43,623 nucleotides of DNA, taken from Minisyncoccus sp041663305. Its GTDB lineage: Bacteria > Patescibacteriota > Minisyncoccia > Minisyncoccales > Minisyncoccaceae. The notes under the pieces are model-generated. The model saw only the letters and a program-made list of their open reading frames with translations, was not told the origin of the DNA and did not search any database. Positions 7,495 through 15,075 of the stretch are shown one piece after another. Where the stretch lies: assembly GCA_041663305.1 (NCBI GenBank), contig JBAYMT010000007.1, positions 1-43,623 on the forward strand, given 5' to 3'. A program made the position numbers and the translations under genes. Position 1 is the stretch's first letter. Each line of letters begins with the position of its first letter.

Positions 7495-7535
7495 ATATAC
7501 ATAAAAAGAGGCTTAACGCCTCTTTTTATGTATAT
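7495..7535. terminator. Perfect 18-bp intrinsic terminator after tRNA-Arg
   Basis: ATATACATAAAAAGAGGC (7495-7512) and its exact complement (7518-7535) enclose the loop TTAAC. A GAGGC core with A- and T-tracts makes it work in either direction. It ends the tRNA transcript before the repeat elements. Confidence 0.88.
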
Positions 7536-7540
7536 TCGTT

Positions 7541-7629
7541 CGGAGGGAATCGAAGGCGGAAGCGCGACTGGCGCTGAGCCTGGCCCCGAAGCGCTTTTAG
7601 CAAAAAGCGACTGAGGGGCGATTCCCTCC
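7541..7629. repeat. tRNA-associated structured repeat, copy A
   Basis: The outer stem GGAGGGAATCG (7542-7552) pairs perfectly with CGATTCCCTCC (7619-7629). Inside are AGCGC-GACTG-GCGCT (7561-7575) and CGCTTTT-AGCA-AAAAGCG (7592-7609). The left arm 7541-7554 is the exact 14-base reverse complement of the T-arm end of the preceding tRNA-Arg (7471-7484). The right arm repeats ten bases of it, GATTCCCTCC, in the sense direction. Confidence 0.85.
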
Positions 7630-7665
7630 TTTGAGAAATAATTGTCTTTTTTATATCTTTTAAGG

Positions 7666-7833
7666 AAGGGAATCGAAGGCGGCTTGATTGTTTTAACAAT
7701 CAAGGCCGGAGCCACGACTGGTGGCGAGGCGGGAGTTGAGCGAAAAATTAGCAAATTTTTATGCGAAACAGGCTGGCGCTGAGCCTGGCCCCGAAGCGCT
7801 TTTAGCAAAAAGCGACTAAGGGGTGATTCCCTT
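7666..7833. repeat. tRNA-associated structured repeat, copy B (composite)
   Basis: The outer stem AAGGGAATC (7666-7674) pairs with GATTCCCTT (7825-7833). Inside are CTTGATTG/CAATCAAG (7683-7704), GCCAC-GACTG-GTGGC (7711-7725), AAAAATT-AGCA-AATTTTT (7743-7760), CAGGCT/AGCCTG (7769-7787) and CGCTTTT-AGCA-AAAAGCG (7797-7814). From 7775 on the sequence is almost identical to copy A from 7570, so B looks like a new 5' half joined to the 3' half of an A-type element. Confidence 0.82.
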
Positions 7834-7847
7834 TTTCAAGGAAGAGT

Positions 7848-8015
7848 TTATTTATATTTTAGGTGATTTTTGCCTCTTTTTGTGTAAAAAAAGACTTTGG
7901 TTGAGTCTTTAAAGAGCAGTGTTGCGTTGGGTCCCAAAATAGGGTACAGGGGGCAGCTTTCATCGTTGCAGCTACTGCATTTCAGTGAACATTCTTTTTC
8001 GTCTTTTTCTTTCAT
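7848..8015 (-). CDS. Small four-cysteine protein, 55 residues
   Basis: Reading the minus strand from ATG at 8015 to TAA at 7848 gives 55 residues with no internal stop. The N-terminus is charged (MKEKDEKE). Then comes CSLKCSSCNDESC (9-21), a C-x3-C-x2-C-x4-C cluster that could bind zinc or an iron-sulphur centre. A proline-rich turn and a basic, aromatic tail follow (VFFYTKRGKNHLKYK). An exact -35 TTGACA lies upstream on the same strand (complement of 8054-8059), but the -10 is weak and no Shine-Dalgarno sequence is seen. The amino-acid make-up (compact Cys cluster, conserved-looking tail) argues for a real gene. I do not recognise the family. It runs divergently from the pilin gene at 8168. 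Confidence 0.55.
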   Translation of the reverse strand: MKEKDEKECSLKCSSCNDESCPLYPILGPNATLLFKDSTKVFFYTKRGKNHLKYK

Positions 8016-8111
8016 AAATGTGCTTTTGATATTTTCGTAAAAATAGCTTATTTTGTCAATAAAAGGATCGAATTATTGCGTTTTAAATTTTCTCCCAATC
8101 TGTAAAAGGGC

Positions 8112-8139
8112 TTGATTTTTAGAGGAAAAATGCTATACT
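8112..8139 (+). promoter_or_regulatory. Predicted sigma-70 promoter of the pilin gene
   Basis: TTGATT (8112-8117) and TATACT (8134-8139) are 16 bases apart, with an extended -10 TG at 8131-8132. The predicted start of transcription near 8146 gives a leader of about 20 bases before the ATG at 8168. Confidence 0.65.
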
Positions 8140-8167
8140 CTAAAAAGGTAATTTAAGTATATACCTT

Positions 8168-8581
8168 ATGACACACAAAACTAAACGAAAACTTATTAAG
8201 GTGTTTTTTTGTTTATTTTTTTTAGTTTTAGTGTTTGCCCCTGTCTTCAGTATCTATGCCGAAGGTTTGGTACCCTGCGGCAATGAGGACCAACCAGCTT
8301 GTACTCTTGATGATTTGCTTTATGTATTAATACCAAACGTATTGAAGTTTCTTATCTATACGCTTGTTCCAATATTGGCAGTTATATGGTTTGTCTTTGC
8401 TGGATATAAAATGATAACGTCAGGAGGAAACCCTTCAAAGTTTAATGAGGGGAAGAATATGATTATTTATGGTGCGGTGGGGATTTTACTTGTCCTTAGC
8501 GCCTATGTAATAGTTGAAGCATTCCTAAAGCTAATCGGCGCAAAAGACTGGGTTTTCGAGTTTATGAATTCGACAAAATAA
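8168..8581 (+). CDS. TrbC/VirB2-type pilin-like protein, stand-alone
   Basis: The 137-residue protein has a basic start, a signal peptide (about 11-30, cleavage near IYA-EG), a short region with CGNEDQPACTL, and two membrane helices (about 55-77 and 96-120). Between them is GGNPSKFNEGKN, the short cytoplasmic loop typical of the T4SS pilin family seen in candidate-phyla genomes. This is the only VirB2-like protein here without a large C-terminal extension. It is a candidate for the main pilus subunit, while the five extended paralogues at 17147-28967 would be minor or tip components; that division of labour is inference. It has its own promoter. tRNA-Lys starts five bases after the stop codon. 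Confidence 0.82.
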   Translation: MTHKTKRKLIKVFFCLFFLVLVFAPVFSIYAEGLVPCGNEDQPACTLDDLLYVLIPNVLKFLIYTLVPILAVIWFVFAGYKMITSGGNPSKFNEGKNMIIYGAVGILLVLSAYVIVEAFLKLIGAKDWVFEFMNSTK

Positions 8582-8586
8582 TTTTT

Positions 8587-8659
8587 GCCCCGTTAGCTCA
8601 GTTGGCAGAGCAGGAAGCTCTTAACTTCAAGGTCGAGGGTTCGAATCCCCCACGGGGCA
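8587..8659 (+). tRNA. tRNA-Lys (anticodon CTT)
   Basis: The acceptor stem GCCCCGT (8587-8593) pairs with ACGGGGC (8652-8658), discriminator A at 8659. The D-arm is GCTC/GAGC. The anticodon loop CTCTTAA gives CTT at 8620-8622. The T-arm is GAGGG TTCGAAT CCCCC, with one A/C mismatch. No CCA is encoded directly after it, but a second GGGGCACCA lies 117 bases downstream, at the end of the next repeat element. Confidence 0.93.
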
Positions 8660-8779
8660 CATAAGTGATAGTATTAAGGATGGATTCAAAGGCGGAAGCG
8701 CGACTGGCGAAAAAGCGGGCCTGAGAAACTTTTAGCAAAAAGTTTGGAAGGCAAATCCCATTATTTCCACGGGGCACCA
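8660..8779. repeat. tRNA-associated structured repeat, copy C, flanked by tRNA 3'-end duplication
   Basis: The element holds GACTG (8702-8706) on a short CGC/GCG stem and AAACTTTT-AGCA-AAAAGTTT (8726-8745), an 8-bp perfect stem whose sequence differs from copies A and B while the loop is identical. GGATT (8682-8686) and AATCC (8754-8758) are the remains of the outer arms. The last 11 bases of the tRNA-Lys end, CCACGGGGCAC (8650-8660), recur exactly at 8767-8777, and the second copy continues into a proper CCA. The arrangement resembles an insertion at a tRNA 3' end with target duplication. Confidence 0.78.
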
Positions 8780-8825
8780 TAATGTAAGAAAATATCTAAT
8801 AAAACTAAGAAATAACTCAAAACAT

Positions 8826-9101
8826 ATGATTTCAACAGAAGAAAAAGCAAAAATCATAAATGATTTTAAGATTCACGACAGTGATACTGGTTCTGCTGAG
8901 GTTCAAGTAGCAATTCTTTCTGAAGAAATTGAAAGACTGCTTGAACACTTAAAAGTTCATAAAAAAGATGTTCATTCTAAAAAAGGACTTCTGAAAATGG
9001 TTTCAAAAAGAAGAAAGCTTTTAAAATATCTACAAAAGACCAATGAGGAAAAATACATCAAGATAGCTAAAAAAGTTGGATTAAAAGTACAATCAATCTA
9101 A
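8826..9101 (+). CDS. rpsO: 30S ribosomal protein S15
   Basis: The 91-residue protein is the normal length for S15, which binds the central domain of 16S rRNA at the three-way junction. Recognisable family stretches are HDSDTGSAEVQVAIL (17-31), HLKVHKKDVHSKKGL (41-55) and MVSKRRKLLKYLQ (58-70). The gene lies 18 bases before pnp, the usual rpsO-pnp pairing. The leader 8780-8825 is AT-rich with no clear promoter, so it may be read from the tRNA-Lys or pilin promoter. Confidence 0.97.
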   Translation: MISTEEKAKIINDFKIHDSDTGSAEVQVAILSEEIERLLEHLKVHKKDVHSKKGLLKMVSKRRKLLKYLQKTNEEKYIKIAKKVGLKVQSI

Positions 9102-9119
9102 GAACTAAGAAAGAACTCT

Positions 9120-11237
9120 ATGAAAACTGAATCATTTGAACTAAAGCTAGATGAAAGCAAGACAATAACAGTTGAGTTTAAGGACCTAGCCGAAAGAGCA
9201 AATGGTTCTGTTTTTGTAAAATACAATGATACCTGTGTTATGGCAAATTGCGTCATGTCCCCTAAAGAAATTGAGGGGCTTGATTTTTTTCCATTAACAA
9301 CTCTTTATGAAGAAAAATTTTATGCCGTTGGAAAGATTTTTGGATCACGTTTCCAAAGGCGAGAAGGAAGACCAACCGAACAATGTACTTTAAACTCTAG
9401 GCTAATCGATAGGGCAATAAGACCATTATTTCCTGCAGGATTGCATAGGGAAGTGCAGGTAGTAATAACTTGTCTTTCTTGGGATAAAACAATAGACCCA
9501 GCAATACTGGGGCTTTTTGCTGCATCATTAGCATTGTCGGCATCTGATATCCCTTGGAATGGACCTCTTGCTCCTGTGAAGTTTGGAGAAAAAAATGATG
9601 AAATTTCTGCTTTTCCATTAGTTGAAGATGATAAGGAAGCTACCAAGTTAGACATGACCGTTTCCTTTTTACGTTCGGAATCTGGAAAAGAAATTTTGGT
9701 AAATATGATAGAAGCCGGAATGAAAGAAGTGCCAGAAGAAACTGTCGCGAAAGTAATGTTTTCTGGAAAAGAGTATGCAGAAAAAATGGTTTCTTTCCAA
9801 GAAAAAATCGTTAAAGAAATAGGGAAACAAAAAGTTGAATTGCATCCGTTTCCTATTGATGAAGATTTTGAGACAGGTATCAAACAGTTTTTGGCTGGAA
9901 AAATTGAAAAGGCTATGTTTACTGATGGTTCTTTGTCTGGATTAAAAGATGAATTTGCTGAATATATTAAAAAGTTTGAAGATGATTTGCTTGTAAAAAA
10001 GGCTTATCATATTTTTGAATACGAAGCGGAAAAAACAATGCATGATGGGGCAATAAAAAAAGATATTCGTATTGATGGCAGAAATTCAAAGCAACTCAGA
10101 AACATTGAATGTGATGCCGGAATATTAAACCGCATACATGGAACAGGAATATTTTGTCGAGGACAAACAAAAGTTATGTCGTTTTTAACGCTAGGAGCTC
10201 CGGGAGATCAGAAAATAATGGAAGAGATGGAAGTAATAGGAAAGAAAAGATTTATGCATCATTATAATTTTCCCCCATATTGCGTGGGAGAAACAGGAGC
10301 AATGAGAGGTCCAGGGAGAAGAGAAATCGGACATGGAATGCTTGGTGAAAAAGCTCTTCGAGGAGTATTGCCAGACCCCACAGATTTTCCTTACACTATC
10401 CGAATTGTTTCTGAGGTATTGTGCTCAAATGGTTCAAGTTCTATGGCTTCGACTTGCGGCGCGTGTTTAGCCCTTATGGATGGGGGAGTGCCAATCAAAG
10501 CGCCTGTTTCCGGAATAGCGATGGGTCTTATGCTTGATATGGATAAAACAAAGAGCACTGAAGAAAAGGCGTATCGAATAATAACTGACGTCCAAGGGGA
10601 AGAAGATCATTTTGGTGATATGGATTTTAAAGTGGCAGGATCAAAAAATGGAGTTACGGCTGTTCAAATGGATATCAAGATAAGAGGAATTACTGAAAAA
10701 ATAATAAATGAAGCTTTGGCGCAGGCAAAAATTGCAAGGCTAGAAATTTTGGATAAAATGCTTTCTATCTTACCCGAACCGCGAAAAGATATTTCCAAGT
10801 TTGCTCCTCGTATTTATATTTTAAAAATAAATCCTTTGAAAATAGGTGACGTTATCGGACCAGGAGGAAAAATCATTAATGAAATAATTGCGGCCTGTAA
10901 TGTTACTATTGATATCGAAGATTCGGGAGATGTATTCGTAACTGCTGATAAAAAGGAAGATGGAGAAAGGGCAATCGGATGGATTAAGAATTTAACTCAT
11001 GAAGTTACTGTAGGAGAAATATTTTTAGGCGCGACAGTAAAAAGAATTCTTGACTTTGGAGCTTTTGTAGAATTTTTACCAGGGCAAGAAGGCATGGTGC
11101 ACATTTCAGAGCTGGATGAAAAAAGAGTTGCGAAAGTTACAGACATTTTAAAAGTCGGAAGCGTCATTCCTGTAAAAGTCATATCTATTGACGAACAGGG
11201 GCGTATTAATTTATCATTAAAACAAGCTAAAAAATAA
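9120..11237 (+). CDS. pnp: Polyribonucleotide nucleotidyltransferase (PNPase)
   Basis: The 705-residue protein has the full PNPase layout: two RNase PH-like domains separated by a helical domain, a KH domain (about 574-631, with GPGGK 580-584) and a C-terminal S1 domain (about 632-705, with GAFVEFLPGQEGMVHISEL). It degrades RNA 3' to 5' with phosphate and can add tails in reverse, as a trimeric ring. Sequence such as GQTKVMSFLTLG and SNGSSSMASTCGACLALMD in the second PH domain matches the active core of the family. It is co-transcribed with rpsO. Confidence 0.96.
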   Translation: MKTESFELKLDESKTITVEFKDLAERANGSVFVKYNDTCVMANCVMSPKEIEGLDFFPLTTLYEEKFYAVGKIFGSRFQRREGRPTEQCTLNSRLIDRAIRPLFPAGLHREVQVVITCLSWDKTIDPAILGLFAASLALSASDIPWNGPLAPVKFGEKNDEISAFPLVEDDKEATKLDMTVSFLRSESGKEILVNMIEAGMKEVPEETVAKVMFSGKEYAEKMVSFQEKIVKEIGKQKVELHPFPIDEDFETGIKQFLAGKIEKAMFTDGSLSGLKDEFAEYIKKFEDDLLVKKAYHIFEYEAEKTMHDGAIKKDIRIDGRNSKQLRNIECDAGILNRIHGTGIFCRGQTKVMSFLTLGAPGDQKIMEEMEVIGKKRFMHHYNFPPYCVGETGAMRGPGRREIGHGMLGEKALRGVLPDPTDFPYTIRIVSEVLCSNGSSSMASTCGACLALMDGGVPIKAPVSGIAMGLMLDMDKTKSTEEKAYRIITDVQGEEDHFGDMDFKVAGSKNGVTAVQMDIKIRGITEKIINEALAQAKIARLEILDKMLSILPEPRKDISKFAPRIYILKINPLKIGDVIGPGGKIINEIIAACNVTIDIEDSGDVFVTADKKEDGERAIGWIKNLTHEVTVGEIFLGATVKRILDFGAFVEFLPGQEGMVHISELDEKRVAKVTDILKVGSVIPVKVISIDEQGRINLSLKQAKK

Positions 11238-11262
11238 ATTAATAAACTACTCTTATTTTTCT

Positions 11263-13089
11263 ATGGATAAAAACCTTAGAATAGAAAAAGCTCAAATCCG
11301 AACAATGAAAAAGGATTTGGCTAAAGCGGGGAAGAAATCTTTGGATACTCCTTTTGACGCGCTAAAAACACCTACATCCTCAGTTCCAATCACATTCCAA
11401 ACAACAACAAAGGATCTAACTAATCCGATTGTTTTGAAAACTCAGAAGAGTCAAGTTAATCAAATACCATCGTTTAAAAGCGATGTTGTTTCTGTTGCTC
11501 CTAAAAAACCAAGTCCTGTGGTGAAGGATGAATTAGGAAAAGAAGAGAAAGAAAGGATAGCAAGAGAAGCTCATGAAAAATTTGCCCGAGCAAAAGAAAA
11601 AGAAAAATTAGAAAAGGCTTTGTTTGCCGAACAAGAAAAAGTAGAAAAAGAGAGAATAGAAAAGGAGAGAATAGAGAAAGAAAAATCAGAAAAGGAAAGA
11701 CTTGAAAAAGAAAAATCAGAAAAGGAAAGACTTGAAAAAGAAAAATCAGAAAAAGAGAGAATAGAGAAAGAAAAATCAGAAAAGGAAAGACTTGAAAAAG
11801 AAAAATCAGAAAAAGAGAGAATAGAGAAAGAAAAAATTGCAAAAGAAGAAAGCGATAAAAAGAACTTAGCTAAGGATGAAATCACCAGTATAGCTGATGC
11901 AATTTCTGGAAGGCAAGTAAAAGAAAAATCTCCTAAGGCAAAAACTGACGTAATTATTCCTGAAATGCCTTCGATTGAACAACTTACAGAGCAAGCTGAA
12001 ATAGATTCCTTTAAAAAGAGGGCTCAGGAAAAACTAGAAGAAAGCAAAAAAACGACAATGGAAGAAAAAGAGAAAGAGAAGGTAAGATTGGCTCGAGAAG
12101 CTGAAGAACAACTGATTGAAATAAAAAAGAAGCAAGAAGAAACAGATGAAGAAAAACTTCGAAAAATTACTGATGCTACTTTTGATACTGAAGAAGCTAT
12201 AAGCAAACTTTTGGAAGAAAAAGCCCCTTTTGAACAAAGGATGGAGGAATTGAAATTAGAAATAGAGCGCGCAGAACGCAAGCTCGATCTTATAATAGAA
12301 AGAAAAGAAAGAATTGAAGAAGTTAAAAAAACAGTTGAAGGACAAGAAAATGCGTCACAGTCTGTTGAAGAAAAGCGAACCTTTGAAAAAGAGAGGTGGA
12401 AGATTGAAGATCAAAGAAATGATGTGCTTCTTGAACAAGAAGAAAAGGAAGATGAAATAAAATCTTTGAAGGCCCAGTTAAATGAATGTCAATACAATTA
12501 TGAAAAAATCGCTTCAAAAGAAAGAGAGCTCAATTTAGAGATTGAGATACTTCGACGAGATAGGGAAGATATATTGCTTGAACAGCAAAAAAGATCTATC
12601 CAGTCTAATTTAGAAAAAATTGAAACGGAAGCTTTTGCGATAAAAGATCAGATGTTTGAAAACACAAAATTGAAGAATGAACTTGAAAAAAGCCTTCTCT
12701 CAATAAAGAATAAGGAAAAATTATCTGAAGAAGAAATCAGAATCATTGAAAAAAGAACAGCTGCGGCTGGAACAGAAAACGAAGCCCGGTCACTGGAAAT
12801 ACAAAGAAAGGAAGCCGAAAGAGCACGAAGAGATATTGAAACCGAAAGATGGAAAATTGAAGATTCTCTTTCAAAAGCAGAAAAAGAAAGAGAGAAGCTT
12901 AAAGAAAGGTATCAATCTGTTTCTGCTGAAGTAAAGGCTTTCAGGGATAAGATTTCTGAAATAAACCAGAAAAAGGAACAAAATATCAAAATTCAAATCT
13001 CACAGATTTCTAACAGAATAAAGAATAAAGATGATCCTACTCCAGATGAAGAAAAGGAAGACGAAGAGGATAGTGAAGAAGAAAAATAA
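11263..13089 (+). CDS. Long charged coiled-coil protein with EKE repeats
   Basis: The 608-residue protein is not recognised. Residues 1-90 are a low-complexity basic and Ser/Thr-rich region. From about 90 to 210 is a Lys/Glu array built on a ten-residue unit of the type KEKSEKERLE. About 260-580 is predicted long coiled coil with heptad-like Leu and Ile. The end is strongly acidic (EEKEDEEDSEEE). There is no signal peptide or membrane helix, so it should be cytoplasmic. The start IRTMKKDLAK (about 12-21) recalls N-termini of other candidate-phyla coiled-coil proteins, from memory only. It follows pnp by 25 bases and precedes the DksA-like gene by 12 bases. A structural or scaffold role is a guess. 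Confidence 0.75.
   Translation: MDKNLRIEKAQIRTMKKDLAKAGKKSLDTPFDALKTPTSSVPITFQTTTKDLTNPIVLKTQKSQVNQIPSFKSDVVSVAPKKPSPVVKDELGKEEKERIAREAHEKFARAKEKEKLEKALFAEQEKVEKERIEKERIEKEKSEKERLEKEKSEKERLEKEKSEKERIEKEKSEKERLEKEKSEKERIEKEKIAKEESDKKNLAKDEITSIADAISGRQVKEKSPKAKTDVIIPEMPSIEQLTEQAEIDSFKKRAQEKLEESKKTTMEEKEKEKVRLAREAEEQLIEIKKKQEETDEEKLRKITDATFDTEEAISKLLEEKAPFEQRMEELKLEIERAERKLDLIIERKERIEEVKKTVEGQENASQSVEEKRTFEKERWKIEDQRNDVLLEQEEKEDEIKSLKAQLNECQYNYEKIASKERELNLEIEILRRDREDILLEQQKRSIQSNLEKIETEAFAIKDQMFENTKLKNELEKSLLSIKNKEKLSEEEIRIIEKRTAAAGTENEARSLEIQRKEAERARRDIETERWKIEDSLSKAEKEREKLKERYQSVSAEVKAFRDKISEINQKKEQNIKIQISQISNRIKNKDDPTPDEEKEDEEDSEEEK
11680..11832. repeat. In-frame 30-base tandem repeat inside the coiled-coil gene
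   Basis: A 30-base unit is repeated about five times, in two alternating versions (one with GAAAGACTTGAA, the other with GAGAGAATAGAG). It encodes the Lys/Glu decapeptide array of the protein. Near-identical units mean copy number can change by slippage or recombination without breaking the frame. Confidence 0.85.
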
Positions 13090-13101
13090 TACATAAAAAT
13101 T

Positions 13102-13461
13102 ATGAACCCAGAATTACTTGAAGAATTAAAGCAAAAACTTGAGGAGAGCAAGGCCAGTATTGAAAAAGAATTACAAAGCTTTGCGGTGAAAAATAAAACT
13201 GGCGATGACTGGAATACAAAGTTTCCGGTTGAAGAAAACTGTGATGACGTTGAATGCGAGGAGGATGAGGTTGAAGAATATGAAAATCTTCTTCCAATAG
13301 AGCATTCTCTTGAACTTCGTTTAAAAGATATAGGTATCGCGTTGCAAAAAATTGCTGAAAACAAATATGGAAAGTGTGAAATTTGCAATGAGAATATAGA
13401 TGAGGAAAGATTAAAGGCTGCTCCAGAAGCAAAAACTTGCACCCAACATAAAAACAATTAG
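13102..13461 (+). CDS. DksA/TraR-type zinc-finger protein
   Basis: The 119-residue protein has an N-terminal coiled-coil (about 1-35), an acidic middle (EEDEVEEYE) and a C-terminal zinc finger with GKCEIC (about 92-97) and KTCTQH (about 110-115). In most family members the last pair is C-x2-C; here the final ligand is His. The helix SLELRLKDIGIALQKIAENKYGKC matches the DksA/TraR run-up to the finger. DksA-type proteins bind RNA polymerase through the secondary channel and alter promoter kinetics with ppGpp. The short coiled coil and unclear tip residues make a true DksA function uncertain. It is followed by a strong terminator. Confidence 0.82.
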   Translation: MNPELLEELKQKLEESKASIEKELQSFAVKNKTGDDWNTKFPVEENCDDVECEEDEVEEYENLLPIEHSLELRLKDIGIALQKIAENKYGKCEICNENIDEERLKAAPEAKTCTQHKNN

Positions 13462-13480
13462 TAAAGGCCGCAAAAAAAAG

Positions 13481-13510
13481 AGCCCGCATAAAAGCGGGCT
13501 TTTATTTTCT
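13481..13510 (+). terminator. Intrinsic terminator after the DksA-like gene
   Basis: AGCCCGC (13481-13487) pairs with GCGGGCT (13494-13500) around ATAAAA, with an A-run before and a T-rich tract after. It separates the rpsO-pnp group from comM. Confidence 0.92.
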
Positions 13511-13517
13511 TAACACC

Positions 13518-15026
13518 ATGTCTTCAAAAATATTTTCCGCAAACATCATAGGGCTACAGTCTCATATCATAGAGGTTGAAGCTGAAAGCATGAAAGGGCT
13601 GCGGACCTTTAATATCGTTGGATTGCCATCAAAATCAATAGAAGAAGCAAAAGAAAGAATTGACTTAGCGATTAAAAACAGTTTTCTGAAAAGACCTTCG
13701 AGTGAAAACCTAAGGACTATTATCAATCTTGCTCCGGCTGATACAAAAAAGGAGGGTACTATTTTGGACTTGCCAATAGCCTTGTCGTATTTAATAGTTT
13801 CAAAGCAGGCAAGATTTGATTCAGCAAAGAAATTAATCTTTGGGGAATTATCTCTCAATGGAGAGGTAAAGAAGGCTAGGGGAGCCATTATAATCGCAAT
13901 AAAAGCAAAAGAAGAAGGGTTTGAGGAATTAATACTTCCAAAAGAAAATGCGCTTGAGGCATCGGCTGTTTCTGGAATAAAAATAATAGGGGTTGAAACA
14001 CTAAATGAATGTTTGGCTTATTTAGAAAAGAGAACCAAAATTGAACCGGAAAAAATAGTGCAAAGGAATGAATATGAAAATCGGCAGAATGATTTTCTTT
14101 GGATACAAGGACAGGAGTATGCCAAGAGAGCAATAGAAATAGCTGCCAGCGGAGGACATAATTTGCTGATGGAGGGCCCGCCAGGAACTGGAAAAACAAT
14201 GCTGGCAAAATCTATGGCTGGCTTAATGCCAAATTTATCCGACGATCAATCGCTTGAGGTTACTAAAATTTATAGCCTGATTGGAGAATTAAAAAAAGAC
14301 AACCCTATAATAATGATTCCTCCTTTTAGAAATCCTCATCATACATCATCTGAAGTATCCATACTGGGCGGAGGAAATCCCCCTGTTCCTGGCGAGATAA
14401 CATTGGCTCACCGAGGGATATTATTTCTGGACGAATTCCCAGAATTTCACAGGAATGTATTAGAAGCTTTAAGGCAACCCATTGAAGAAGGAGAGGTGAC
14501 TATACTTAGGAATAAATACAAAGTGTGTCTTCCGGCAAAATTTACACTTGTTGTTGCTGCAAACCCTTGCCCCTGCGGTTTTTATGGCGATAGCGAAAAA
14601 GATTGTACTTGCAGCAGTTCTCAAATACAAATGTACAAACGAAAATTGTCTGGACCGATTATTGATAGGATAGATATGATAATCAACGTTCCAAGAATAA
14701 AATTTGATAAGCTTAATTCAACAAATGATTCTACCGCCTTTGAAAAAATCAGGCAAAACATTTTAGCAGCAAGGCAAATACAGTTGAAAAGATTTGCAGG
14801 GGAGGGAATAACTTTAAACTCGGAAATGAATATTCCACAGATAAAAAAATACTGTCAGTTTGAAGAAGATTCTGAAAAATTATTAAAGGCGGCTGTTGAT
14901 TCGGGAAAACTATCTCCAAGGGGGTATCATCGCTTGCTTAAAGTAGCACGAACGATTGCTGATTTAGAAAATAGCAAAAGAATTCTTTTGTCGCACATAT
15001 CAGAGTCTCTAGCTTATAGAAAATGA
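13518..15026 (+). CDS. comM: ComM/YifB-type Mg-chelatase-like AAA+ ATPase
   Basis: The 502-residue protein has the ComM layout: an N-terminal domain related to Lon-type S5 folds (about 1-165, with FNIVGLPSKSIEEAKERI 31-48), an AAA+ core with Walker A GPPGTGKT (220-227) and Walker B ILFLDEFPEF, and a C-terminal Mg-chelatase-type domain with SGPIIDRIDM and RGYHRLLKVARTIADLE. NPCPCGFYGD is the typical cysteine-bearing loop. In transformable bacteria ComM is a hexameric branch-migration helicase that helps integrate taken-up single-stranded DNA. Its presence fits import of foreign DNA, common in reduced episymbionts. It is flanked by terminators on both sides and so is a single-gene unit. Confidence 0.94.
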   Translation: MSSKIFSANIIGLQSHIIEVEAESMKGLRTFNIVGLPSKSIEEAKERIDLAIKNSFLKRPSSENLRTIINLAPADTKKEGTILDLPIALSYLIVSKQARFDSAKKLIFGELSLNGEVKKARGAIIIAIKAKEEGFEELILPKENALEASAVSGIKIIGVETLNECLAYLEKRTKIEPEKIVQRNEYENRQNDFLWIQGQEYAKRAIEIAASGGHNLLMEGPPGTGKTMLAKSMAGLMPNLSDDQSLEVTKIYSLIGELKKDNPIIMIPPFRNPHHTSSEVSILGGGNPPVPGEITLAHRGILFLDEFPEFHRNVLEALRQPIEEGEVTILRNKYKVCLPAKFTLVVAANPCPCGFYGDSEKDCTCSSSQIQMYKRKLSGPIIDRIDMIINVPRIKFDKLNSTNDSTAFEKIRQNILAARQIQLKRFAGEGITLNSEMNIPQIKKYCQFEEDSEKLLKAAVDSGKLSPRGYHRLLKVARTIADLENSKRILLSHISESLAYRK

Positions 15027-15027
15027 A

Positions 15028-15058
15028 ACTCCACGACCTTTCGACCGTGGAGTTTTTC
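15028..15058. terminator. Intrinsic terminator between comM and the convergent M23 gene
   Basis: ACTCCACG (15028-15035) pairs with CGTGGAGT (15046-15053), then a T-run with one C. The A-rich 5' flank makes it usable from both sides. Confidence 0.88.
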
Positions 15059-15075
15059 TTTTAAACTATTTTTGA

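Noticed and set aside
7410..7808. Minus-strand reading frame of 132 codons over tRNA-Arg and the repeats
   Set aside because: It is the antisense of the tRNA gene (its end reads CPRRESNPHQRFRRP, a well-known false translation of tRNA complements) plus palindromic repeat sequence.
8598..8780. Minus-strand reading frame of 60 codons over tRNA-Lys and its repeat
   Set aside because: Same type of artefact: PRGGFEPSTLKLRASCSAN is the complement of a tRNA gene.
9320..9883. Minus-strand reading frame of 187 codons inside pnp
   Set aside because: It lies wholly opposite a strongly conserved gene and has no recognisable features.
11501..11885. Two minus-strand reading frames with Phe/Leu/Ser repeats
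   Set aside because: Complement of the AAA/GAA-rich coiled-coil repeat; no independent protein features.
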